Origin: Kipferlia bialata
Lineage: Eukaryota > Fornicata
Direction of reading: 5' to 3'
Assembly: GCA_003568945.1 (NCBI GenBank)
Contig: BDIP01000043.1
Span: 1 to 37,471, forward strand
DNA: 37,471 nucleotides
Under the pieces are notes generated by a model. It ran no database searches and was not told where the DNA came from. It worked only from the letters and a program-made list of their open reading frames with translations. This document shows, in pieces, positions 29,262 to 37,471 of the stretch (position 1 is the first letter of the stretch; each line of letters begins with the position of its first letter). The translations under genes were made by a program, and so were the position numbers.

Positions 29262-31724
29262 ATGATGACTCATACCTCTCCTTCTGGAAAGGGGAGAGGG
29301 TCTTGGGGCCAAACACAGCCTACAATTGTCACAGAGTTTGCAGAGTCCCATTCTATGGCTGATTTGGCCTCGCCCCGTACTGCTTCAGCCATTATTGCGT
29401 CAGTGTACAATGAGGTTGATGGCCAGCACATTCCCAGACGTGAGAATTCGCAGATATACAGAAGCCCTTCATCAGCCTCTCTTTACAGGCCTTCCCCTAC
29501 GTCTCTTGAGAGGTCTCCGTCAGCTCTGACACTTGGCAGCCCGGGGTCAGGCGGCAGTGCCATACAGTGGGCCCAGATCCAGCCCTCCCAGAGGAATAGC
29601 AATGTGTCTCCAGGGCATGAGAATGTGGGCCATTCGGTGTCAGGCTCTCTGTCGCGGAGTCCTACTGTGTCCTCTCCCCTGTCTATGTCCATGTCCATGG
29701 CTGACATGTCCATGCATGGATATGGAAGTGAGAAGAGGCTCTCGATCCCTGTGTCCCCGAGTGGGTCTGTCGGTGCTGCCTCTCTCTCCATGTCCATGTC
29801 TCTCTCTCGATCACAGTTGGGAGGCGCAGACCCTGTGGGCTCTCATGCCTTCTCAGCCAGCCGGTCTCTGGTGTTCCCTGCCAGGGGTGCAGGACAAGGG
29901 ACAGGTCTGTCGAGGCTTGAGGAGAGGCGTCCAGCATCCCTATCCAGGGGCAGTGAGAGGGGTGCGTGTCCGTCCAGCCTCAACCTGGACTCTGCCTCGG
30001 AGAGAGTGCCGGGCAGCCTGTCCCACCGGACCTGTCAGGTGGATGCCCTGCCTGCCAAGGGGGGCACAGCTCTGGGGGGGAGGCCAGACGGGCATGCGTA
30101 CGACGCGTCCCGACACATCCAGCCCAGACGCCAGCTGTCCAAGGCCACGCTAGCCAGTATAGCTAGGAGGCGGCAGAGAGAGGAGAGGGGGGAGACACAG
30201 ACCAGGCAGAAGGGGCGCAAGCAGCAAGACCGGATGCACAGCAATGTGGGTGATGGGCGTAGGGAGGGAGAGAGAGGGGCCTCTGCCGTGAGTGATGGGG
30301 AGTCTGAGGAGGACTGGTCCTTCCCCCGCACCTCCTCCTCTGCCAACCTCAGCCGGAGGGAGAGAGACAGGCAGAGACAGAAGGGGGGCAGACGGGGTGG
30401 TGCCGCTGGTGAGGGGTACAAGCAGGGCCAGATACAGGAGGGCCTGCCCGTGGGTCTGTACACGCAGGAGGCCCCTCGGTCCAGACAGCGGTGTGGGTAT
30501 GGCACGAGGCGGGCACATGCCCGGCCCGACCGGCAGCTGCAGGCGTCCCGGCCCGACACCCCTCTCTACCAGACCCTGACCCTGCCAGAGTCAGACACAC
30601 ACACAGACACACACACAGACGCACACACAGAGGCAGGTGGCCCCCTGGGTGTGGAGGGCCAGGCCGTGCGGCACATCTTGGCCCTGTCCCAGTCGGGTGT
30701 CCCGGCATCCCACGCCCAAACCGTGTTTGCACGGTCTGGGGCTAGTTTTGGCACAAGCGAGGAGGCGAGGAGGCTTGCGAAGCGTCTGGGGAGGCTGGAG
30801 GAGGAGGAGGCTGCCATTCAGAAGAGACGGGAGAAGGACCGGCAGAGGATAGGGAGGGCCAGGGGTAGACACAGCCGATACAAGGACCTGTACCGTGGGG
30901 TGAGGACCCATGCGCAGGTGGAGGCAGAGGCCGAGGAGGCAGAGAGACAGCGGAAGGAGCAGGCACGGATACAGGAAGAGGAGGAGGCGGAGAGGGAGAG
31001 AGAGAGGGAGAGGGAGAGGGAGAGGCAAGAGAAGGAGAGACAGGAGGCTGAGGCCGAACCCGAGTCCCCCCCCGTACCCCAGCCTGTGGTGCCTGTGCTG
31101 GCCCCCTCACTGGTGGCTATGCTGTGTGCCGACCTGGACGTAGACCCTTCCACGTCAGACCCTGCCCCTCTCGGTGCTGGGCAGGGGTGGGAGCCTCTGC
31201 AGCCAGGTGTCCCCAGTCGTATATCTCATGGGGTATCTGGTGGGGAGTCCAGCGGGTCTGCGGGTTCATGCCCCCAGTCCGTGGCACCCACCCCTGCCCC
31301 CCTGGGTCAGGTTGGTATGGAGGGGGAGGGGGAGGATGTAGGAGACACGGTGCAGACCCCCTCATCAGTCCCTGTCTGTGCTGACGGCTCTGTACCTGCC
31401 TCCTCAGGTCCCGCCTCTCTCTCCTTCTCCTGGGCCGGTATAGCCAGACCCACCGGGGGGTTGGGAGGTGTCGGAGGGACAGCCCCCCCCCTCAGTATGG
31501 GTATAGGCATGGGAGGCATGGCATGGCCCCCCGGCCAGGATGATGGGGGGAGGGAGAGGGGCACCGCCTCTCACTCCCAGGGTGCGTATGGAGAGAGACC
31601 CCTGGATGCCGGGCCTACCACCGCTGTGTCCCACCCCTCCCGGGTCACCACGGGGTCTGCGTACCAGGGAGACGCCCTCTCCTCGCTGCACCTGATGGCT
31701 GTGCCCTCGGGAGTGGACCTGTGA
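29262..31724 (+). CDS. Intronless low-complexity protein with charged helix, unknown function
   Basis: A single open frame of 820 codons, MMTHTSPSGKGRGSW to VDL and TGA. Residues 1-250 are Ser/Pro-rich with Ser-Met runs (LSMSMSMADMSMHG, SMSMSLSRSQ). Residues about 285-380 are basic (SIARRRQREERGETQTRQKG) with an acidic DGESEEDW patch. DTHTDTHTDAHTEAGG near residue 450 comes from a CACACAGA repeat. Residues about 500-610 form a charged helix (LAKRLGRLEEEEAAIQKR, ending in ERERERERER), coiled coil or single alpha-helix. The tail is Pro/Gly-rich. No family recognised. It is the longest exon here, among genes with many introns. Overlapping frames on the other strand are by-products of high GC. 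Confidence 0.75.
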   Translation: MMTHTSPSGKGRGSWGQTQPTIVTEFAESHSMADLASPRTASAIIASVYNEVDGQHIPRRENSQIYRSPSSASLYRPSPTSLERSPSALTLGSPGSGGSAIQWAQIQPSQRNSNVSPGHENVGHSVSGSLSRSPTVSSPLSMSMSMADMSMHGYGSEKRLSIPVSPSGSVGAASLSMSMSLSRSQLGGADPVGSHAFSASRSLVFPARGAGQGTGLSRLEERRPASLSRGSERGACPSSLNLDSASERVPGSLSHRTCQVDALPAKGGTALGGRPDGHAYDASRHIQPRRQLSKATLASIARRRQREERGETQTRQKGRKQQDRMHSNVGDGRREGERGASAVSDGESEEDWSFPRTSSSANLSRRERDRQRQKGGRRGGAAGEGYKQGQIQEGLPVGLYTQEAPRSRQRCGYGTRRAHARPDRQLQASRPDTPLYQTLTLPESDTHTDTHTDAHTEAGGPLGVEGQAVRHILALSQSGVPASHAQTVFARSGASFGTSEEARRLAKRLGRLEEEEAAIQKRREKDRQRIGRARGRHSRYKDLYRGVRTHAQVEAEAEEAERQRKEQARIQEEEEAERERERERERERQEKERQEAEAEPESPPVPQPVVPVLAPSLVAMLCADLDVDPSTSDPAPLGAGQGWEPLQPGVPSRISHGVSGGESSGSAGSCPQSVAPTPAPLGQVGMEGEGEDVGDTVQTPSSVPVCADGSVPASSGPASLSFSWAGIARPTGGLGGVGGTAPPLSMGIGMGGMAWPPGQDDGGRERGTASHSQGAYGERPLDAGPTTAVSHPSRVTTGSAYQGDALSSLHLMAVPSGVDL

Positions 31725-32384
31725 TGTAGGGGTCATGGGTGTGTAGTTGTATAGCTTGGTAGTGTATTATTTCAGCAATGTGTTTTCTAGTGTATTTATT
31801 GTGTTTAAAGGAAAATAGAGTGTCTCTTTGGTCACAGTATATTCATCTGACAGGAATACTAGGCCTATTAGAATAGACCCAGAGTACTCCAAGAATACAC
31901 TAATTCTGTACATCCAGAATTATTGTTGCGGTTAAGTTTGACTCTAAGGTGTCGAAAAAAAGGTGGAATTAGAGAAAAATATGGAATCGGCTCTATTTTG
32001 TATCTCTGAGATTAGCTGTTTTTATATGTTGTTAACATGACTCTTACCCTTGTTATCAGTGCGGTATGTTATATTCTTACTGCGGGGGAGGCCCAATAAG
32101 TGCAATCGGAGAAAAGTCGGAAAACAATAATCCGACTTACAAATTGCTAATTAACTTGACAACAATTGCTTTATACATGCTAAAAATCTAATATCGCCAC
32201 CCTAGTATTCAATAATCTCTAATATACTTGAGTTTTAAGAATTATTAGTAAGATTTAATATCGATTCCAGACTTTTTTACCAATTCCAAGTTTTTTTCTC
32301 TACCTTAGCTTGCCACTGGTCTCTACAGTCTGTAGTCAGTCCGTGGCTAGTTATTCATTATTCAATGAGTATACGCCGGACAAC
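31725..32384. other. A+T-rich intergenic region with one hairpin
   Basis: No coding frame. AAGTCGGA (32114-32121) and TCCGACTT (32131-32138) form an 8-bp stem with a 9-nt loop. The region supplies the 3' end of the gene before it and the promoter of the membrane protein after it. Confidence 0.55.
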
Positions 32385-33302
32385 ATGGTTGTGACTACTA
32401 TGGGGCGATATCGTATCCCACTGGAGGCTAATCTCCACTGGTACCTCACTTTGTATTTAGTGGGGGTTGTCCTGGTGCTTCTTCTGTGTGGAGCATACGT
32501 GTCTATGGCGCTATTGAAGGATATATGTGGTGCTCTGAGGTGTATGGAGGTATGTAGTGCCGAAAGGGAGGCTGAAGGTTTGAGCCTGGCCATCGAGTCT
32601 ACCATCGGACCGTGGGATAATATGAGAGTGGGACTCGACCATTGGGTGGGTATCCAGTGTCCCATGGATGTGGAGGTGAGAGCCATGTCTGCGGTTGGTG
32701 ACATACTCCCCCACCCCACGCATGGGCTGTTGATGCAGGTGAGCTCAGCGGCAGGGGGGGCAGGGGGGGGAGTGACATGCCTCACAGACACATCTGGACA
32801 CAGGGTAACCTCTAAGATGGGGTCCCAGGGTCCTCTGTGTGTGGAGTATGAGGGCCATAATGAGGATATCCCTTTGGGAGATACCCTTGTGAGGGGTATC
32901 CAGGGTCTGATGGACACTCTCCCCTCCCCCGATCGAGACATGCATTCCTATGTCCTGCACTCCTACTGTGCCACCTGCACCATACTGGACAAGGCCTCTG
33001 TCCACCCCTCCGCTATGAGCCACAGCCCCATGTGGGTGCTCTACCAGTATCTCTCCCAGGCCTCTGGGGTATCAGGTAGTGGGCCAGTTCCACACCCTGT
33101 GAGAGAGGCGGCAGTCTCGCTGGCTACTCTTGAGTACACCCTTCCATTCTCCTCGGTCGACACCCTCTTCTACGTACTACCCCTACTCCTGGCTCCACTG
33201 GAGGCCACCCTTATAGGGCTCAAGAGACAGCGTAGACATAGGCTTGGCAAGCGAAGCCTCAAAGACAAGATTACTCAACTGTTTGGTGGTCGGAAACAAT
33301 AG
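32385..33302 (+). CDS. Unknown membrane protein
   Basis: 306 codons without introns. The first ATG of the frame is MVVTTMGRYRIPLEANLHW. A clear membrane segment follows at residues about 20-42 (LTLYLVGVVLVLLLCGAYV), then a Cys-containing amphipathic stretch (DICGALRCMEVCSAE). A soluble middle with a Gly run (SSAAGGAGGGVTC) follows. A second hydrophobic stretch lies near residues 264-287 (FYVLPLLLAPLEATLIG). The C-tail is strongly basic (LKRQRRHRLGKRSLKDK). No family recognised. The frame is open further upstream without an ATG, so an upstream exon cannot be excluded. Confidence 0.6.
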   Translation: MVVTTMGRYRIPLEANLHWYLTLYLVGVVLVLLLCGAYVSMALLKDICGALRCMEVCSAEREAEGLSLAIESTIGPWDNMRVGLDHWVGIQCPMDVEVRAMSAVGDILPHPTHGLLMQVSSAAGGAGGGVTCLTDTSGHRVTSKMGSQGPLCVEYEGHNEDIPLGDTLVRGIQGLMDTLPSPDRDMHSYVLHSYCATCTILDKASVHPSAMSHSPMWVLYQYLSQASGVSGSGPVPHPVREAAVSLATLEYTLPFSSVDTLFYVLPLLLAPLEATLIGLKRQRRHRLGKRSLKDKITQLFGGRKQ

Positions 33303-33416
33303 ATAGACCTGCTCGATGACTGACCGTCCATTCCCATATGACCATACAACGGCTTGGCAGCTGCCCATTTATGGATTCTTCAATTCACACGCAACGAGTA
33401 TACTCTAGCAGGCCCT

Positions 33417-35262
33417 TCAGTGCTTCATGCCGGCGAGGTACTTGACCATCCAGGAGTAGCAGTAGGGGATGTCCTCGATCAGGAGCCTCTCGGTGTCGGA
33501 GTGGGGGGACACGATGGTGGGTCCGATGGACACGGCCTCCATGTTGGGGCAGCACTTGAGGATGATGCCGGCCTCGAGTCCGGCGTGGATGGCCTCGATG
33601 GTGGGCTTGCGGCCGAACTCCTCCTCGTGGGCCTTGATGAGCTCCTTGAGCAGGGCGGACTCCATGTTGGGGGCCCAGCCGGGGTAGCGGTCGAGGGCGG
33701 CAGACACGTCGAAGCCGAACTTCTCACCGGTGGCCTTGACCTCGGCGTAGAGGGTGTCGAGGTCAGACTCCACAGAGGAACGGCCGGAGGTCACGATGTG
33801 GAACCCGTTGGCGGTGGCGAGGGTGGCGGTGGCAAAGGAGGTCTGCACAAGGCCCTCGACGTCAGCGGACATGGTCTTGGGTCCGTGGGGGAGGGCGAGG
33901 AGGAGGCCCAGGAGGGAGGCAGACACCTCAGCGGAGTAGGCCTGAGGTGGGGGGAGACTGGCATGTAATGAAGGACATGTTGGTACGTGTCAGAAGAGAA
34001 AACACGCAAACAAAACTGTACATTGAACGGTAGTGTAGAAGGAAATGTTACTATGTATACAAATGTGGAAACACGTACAGCTCCGTGGTTGGTTCCGGTG
34101 ACGGTCAGGGTGGCGCCGGGGTCGGTCTCCTTGTGGGGGGCCACTGCGTTGGCAAAGGCAGCCTGCATGGCGGCCTCGACATTCTCCTTGTCGGAGGTGA
34201 ACTCCACCACGCATGCACGGGGGATGGCGTTGTGAGCCTGGCCTCCCTGCATGGACAGGATGCGGCACCCGGGCACGGCGGTGGTGAGGCAGGTGGCCAT
34301 GATCTTGAGGGAGTTGCCACGGAGCTTGTGGATCTCCACACCGGTGTGGCCTCCAGCAAGGCCGGAGATCTCGGCACGGTAGGTGGTGGTCTCACAGGGG
34401 GAGGCCTCGGCCTTGAGGGCGTACTTGGTCACAAAGCCACCGGCGCAGGACACAGTCACGACACCAGCGTCCTCGGAGTCGACGTTGATGAGGTACTTGG
34501 AGCGGAGGCAGTTGGGGGCCAGGGCGGAGGCACCGATGAGGCCGATCTCCTCGTCACAGGTGATGAGGCACTCGCAGGCAGGCCTGGCCACGGTGGGGTC
34601 GGTCATGATGGCAAGGCCCAGGGCAATGCCGATGCCGTTGTCAGCACCTGGGGTCAGAACAGATACAACTCAGCAAGACATACAGTTACATACCGAGGGA
34701 GGTGTCGGTGGCAAGCATCCAGGTCTTGCCGTCGATCTCAGCGAGGCGGGGCTCGATGGGGTCGTTGATGAAGTCCATGACCTTGCCGGCCTTGGACACA
34801 CACACCATATCGGAGTGGCCCTGGAAGCACACGCCTGGCACGTCCTCGAAGCCGGGGGTGGCCACGCTCCTGACAATGATGTTCTTGGCGGTGTCAACCT
34901 CGTACTCCAGACCCATCTCCTCGATCATGGCGATCTGAGGTCAGGAACATAGCCAGAAACCGGTTACACCCATTCACATTGTTGACAAATGATAGTATGA
35001 CATAGTATGACAAGGATGACGAGTAATAGTACATACCATGCCGGGCATGATCTTGGCGTGGTGACCACTGCCGTTGGGGATCTCAAGCATCCTGAGGAAA
35101 ATCTTCCACACAGCCTCATTGCCGGGGAGCTGAGGTGAGGAGTAACGCAACCGAAACTACTCAGCCAATAAAACGTTGGATAACTATGACAAAGACAACA
35201 ACAAAAGACCCGATATGTACCTGAGGAAGAAGGTTCTTGCAGGCGTCAGTGATGAGATCCAT
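33417..35262 (-). CDS. pepD: Aminoacyl-histidine dipeptidase (PepD-like, M20 metallopeptidase)
   Basis: Five exons join in frame to 489 residues, the usual length of PepD: 35262-35221, 35129-35037, 34934-34694, 34647-34079, 33941-33417. It hydrolyses Xaa-His and related dipeptides in the cytosol using two Zn2+. Zinc and catalytic motifs are all present: FQGHSDMVCV (first His and Asp), LGADNGIGIALG (bridging Asp), ITCDEEIGLIGA (catalytic Glu then Glu), LINVDSEDAG, and the C-terminal IGPTIVSPHSDTERL (last His). The lid domain shows GLAGGHTGVEIHKLRGN. Codon use is strongly G/C-ending (GAG, AAG, GGC), unlike its neighbours, which suggests high expression. The family is mainly bacterial, so ancient transfer is likely, but the gene now has four spliceosomal introns with CTGACCCCAG- or CACCTCAG-type acceptors. 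Confidence 0.92.
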
Positions 35263-35505
35263 TTGTGAGGTAGATGTTCTTGAATAAGCGTTGGTCAGTG
35301 GACGTCCTGACGTGTGCTATCGAGCAAAAGAAATCGAGCAAAAGGGTCTAGGGCAGAGCTAGACCCCCTTCAACCGTGAGATTAGTAACGAGCGTGTTAA
35401 CCGTCTCAGTAGGTGACACCTATCGATGTCTCTTCTTTCTCAGTATTTCAGGTTTAATAGGTCTTTCTTGGGCCCAGAAAGAGGATTCCAAGGGAAATTC
35501 CCGTA

Positions 35506-35852
35506 ATGGTATCATCGGACACTGTGTTGATACAAGTTCGATTACAACCTCATTCCTCCAAGAATGGTGTCACTGGTAAGAAACTACAGACTCAGCTACA
35601 GAATACCTCTTTTGCTCCAAGTCTGTGACTGATCTAGCAGGAATAGAGGACGGGGTCATAAGCGTATGTGTTCACGAGCGTGCTGTGAATGGAAAGGCCA
35701 ACAAGGCTTGTGTAGAGGTACTGGCTGAGTTCTTCGGTACTAAGAGGCGAGATGTATCTCTTGTGGCCGGAGGGAAGAGTCGGAGTAAAACCTTTGCTCT
35801 GTCGTCAATTGAGGAGAGTGCGGTTAGGGCCGCCGTGTCGGAACTTGGTTAG
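35506..35852 (+). CDS. DUF167/YggU (UPF0235) family protein
   Basis: Two exons, 35506-35575 and about 35638-35852, give a 94-residue protein. It starts MVSSDTVLIQVRLQPHSSKN, the family's VxVxPxxxxN strand. It continues VHERAVNGKANKACVEVLAE, matching the conserved AxxxGKANxxLxxxLA, and VSLVAGGKSRSKTFAL, matching VxxxxGxxSRxKxxxI. Both ends fit the usual family length. The acceptor is a tandem CTAGCAG, so either of two in-frame forms differing by one residue may be made. Function of the family is poorly known. It is divergently arranged with the dipeptidase gene, with 243 bases between starts. Confidence 0.85.
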
Positions 35853-36252
35853 TGCCCTGACCACTTCCAGACAGGACGTACTGTGAAGTATGAGGTAAGA
35901 GGGGCCATCGTGTATAAACCCAGGCACTCCCTGTGAGATATCCCAGTGATTCTGAGGCCTGTCCCTCACCTTGGGGGAATTGGGCAGCCTCTTTGGTGTG
36001 ACACATCTGGTGTCTGGTGCCAGTCCATGGTCCCTGTTGCCTATTCATAGTGGGAGCCAACATTCCAGTACGGCTCATGAGGTAGAAATACATGTCTATT
36101 GCCTATGCTCGGATCCACCTGACACCACAAAAGGCTACACCAGCAAAAAGGACCTCTGAAGTCCACTATAATGAAAAAATATAGAACACCGTAAGTAACT
36201 CTGGTTAATGAACAGTCTCACCCGACTGATTGGGAGTACAATGAAGGCCGCC
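35853..36252. other. Intergenic between convergent genes
   Basis: Between the DUF167 stop and the ABT1/Esf2-like stop. No credible coding frame on either strand; presumably both 3' UTRs. Confidence 0.5.
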
Positions 36253-37071
36253 TCACCCAAAGAGCGAGGCCCCTATGTCCTTGGCCACGGCCCTCTTGCC
36301 CTTGACCTGGTTCTGCTTGAAGTGCCGCCTGGAGACAGGGGCCTTGCCCCCCCTGCGCTGCTGCATGGCAGTGACCCCCTTGGCCTTCTCGATCTGCTCC
36401 AGATAGTCCTGGCCCTCCTTCTTGAGGTGCTGCACCTCGACCCTCAGCCGCTGGGCCTCGCTGAAGGACATGGTGCGGTCACTCAGCTGGTACCACTTGA
36501 ACCCGTCCAGGTACCTGCACACCCAGAGGTCATCATCGCAGTGCAGGTGTCTGGGGGTCAGGGGCTGCTCTCACATTGGAACTGAGTGAACTCAACCATA
36601 TCATATATATATATATTATACAGGGGTCTGTGCTGTGTACCTGGGCAGACCCTTCATGGGCGTGCCATGCAGGGACACGGCCACAGCCTCTGCAATGGCC
36701 TTGTCCGCAAACTCAACCCAGCCTACTATGAGAAACAGGGGGGGTATGGGAAGAAACTGGCATATGAAAGACACAGGGACCACAGTCAATTAACCACAGG
36801 AGGCATTGAGAGAGCTCTACCTTCTGTGTAGCACCGACGCTTGTCCCGGTACTGCCGCCGTCTCTTCCTGGTTATGTTGGCCTGCTCTGCCTCCAGATAC
36901 AGGTTGGTGACAAGGCCATACCCAGAGAACAGACGCCTGAGGGTCTCGGGGTTGACAAAGGGGGGTATGCGGCCTATGTGCAGCACCCCCTTCCTCTCCT
37001 CCTTGGCTAGGAAGGCATCCCCGTCGGACAGAGACAGCAGCCGGTCACCACCAACACGCCCACTCTTAGTA

Positions 37072-37113
<42 letters not shown>

Positions 37114-37328
37114 CCACTCTCATTGCTCTCAGTTTCACTCTCCGTCTCGCTCCCACTCTTGGTTTCAGAAGTGCTCTCCTCTCTTGCACTCTCTCTATCC
37201 TCTGGTGCGGCACTCTCCGGAACCACAGGTGTAGACACAGCCTTCTTCTTGCCAATGACTTCCTCTACACCCAAACCCAAGGCTGCGGCATCCGCTGCCT
37301 CATCCTTCACCCGTCTCGCTTTCCCCAT
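36253..37328 (-). CDS. ABT1/Esf2-like RRM protein of U3 snoRNP-dependent 18S rRNA maturation
   Basis: Three exons, 37328-36821, 36725-36641 and 36514-36253, join in frame to 284 residues. The N-terminus (MGKARRVKDEAADAA) is followed by a Ser/Glu repeat (residues about 50-90). The RRM begins GVLHIGRIPPFVNPETLRRL and FSGYGLVTNLYLEAE, the family's GVVYLSRIPPxMxPxxLR and FGxVxRxYL. It continues VGWVEFADKAIAEAVAVSLH after the first intron. The C-terminal part FKWYQLSDRTMSFSEAQRLR with helix EVQHLKKEGQDYLEQIEKAK matches ABT1/Esf2 beyond the RRM. Esf2 stimulates the helicase Dbp8 in the small-subunit processome in the nucleolus. The start is the first ATG of the frame. Confidence 0.85.
37066..37146 (-). 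repeat. Hexamer repeat encoding Ser-Glu
   Basis: ACTCTC (plus strand) repeats in tandem around 37075-37120 with flanking degenerate units. In the minus frame it gives alternating Ser and Glu in the acidic linker before the RRM. Confidence 0.85.
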
Positions 37329-37471
37329 TGCGGTGAACAAGATAGATACGCAGCTGAGATTTATTGGAAAAAGGGTCCAACAGGATCCCTATACCCAAAA
37401 ACTTGATGATTGATAAATATGAAAGTCTGTGACAGGCCACCGGCCCTGGTCAATAGCCAGGGACAGTGGAA

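Noticed and set aside
30035-31736. Several antisense Pro/Ser/Leu-rich frames over the low-complexity gene
   Set aside because: They mirror its GC-rich repeats and show no independent motifs.
33354-34952. Long plus-strand open frames opposite the dipeptidase
   Set aside because: The minus strand has full PepD motifs with consistent splicing. The plus frames are Gly/Val/Asp-rich shadows of its biased codon use.
37066-37146. Regular hexamer array considered as a CRISPR-like or promoter repeat
   Set aside because: The repeats are contiguous, without spacers, and encode a Ser-Glu linker inside the ABT1/Esf2-like protein.

Overview
This is a gene-dense, intron-rich eukaryotic window. Exons are GC-rich. 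Introns are mostly 40-150 nt, A+T-rich and full of TA, TG or TC runs. Donors are GTRNGN-like. Many acceptors join a branch-point-like TRAC, TAAC or TCAC directly to a C-run and AG (TGACCCCAG, TTAACCCCCAG, CTTACCCCCAG). A branch motif fused to the acceptor is known from metamonads (Giardia, Trichomonas). With the bacterial-type M20 dipeptidase and the rubredoxin-linked NADH oxidoreductase, it suggests a free-living anaerobic metamonad, perhaps a fornicate such as Kipferlia. The taxonomic guess is inference; the gene structures are read from the sequence. No rRNA, tRNA, CRISPR array or intact transposon was recognised.

Layout. 57-1952 (+): 3' part of a ZIP metal transporter with a His-rich loop. 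3637-7473 (+): coiled-coil, Cys-rich-domain protein with a basic tail. 7938-10023 (-): protein with two HGGMTRGG motifs and two GPxGG...KEYV motifs. 10.25-11.5 kb: two diverged copies of a two-part coding module. 11513-12621 (+): kelch-type beta-propeller-like protein. 12.78-12.98 kb: cluster of perfect inverted repeats. 13086-about 18.1 kb (-): FAD/NAD(P)H oxidoreductase with an N-terminal rubrerythrin-type rubredoxin domain, whose introns are packed with partial copies of its own exon ends. 18623-22504 (-): NLR-like protein (hydrophobic N-terminal domain, NACHT-type NTPase, nine ribonuclease-inhibitor-type LRRs, one repeat per exon). 22889-23098 (+): 3' end of an unidentified small gene. 23871-24704 (+): NLE domain of a Ytm1/WDR12-like ribosome biogenesis protein without its WD repeats. 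24951-28956 (-): BRO1/ALIX-like ESCRT protein. 29262-31724 (+): intronless low-complexity protein. 32385-33302 (+): unknown membrane protein. 33417-35262 (-): PepD-like aminoacyl-histidine dipeptidase. 35506-35852 (+): DUF167/YggU family. 36253-37328 (-): ABT1/Esf2-like RRM protein.

The genes do not form one pathway. Two are ribosome-biogenesis related (the NLE fragment and ABT1/Esf2), one is ESCRT-related, one is redox and one is a cytosolic peptidase. The most distinctive things are the NLR-like gene with exon-modular LRRs, and the repeated tandem duplication of splice-site-bearing exon fragments in several genes, including a tripled 27-nt exon unit in the metal-site helix of the ZIP transporter.
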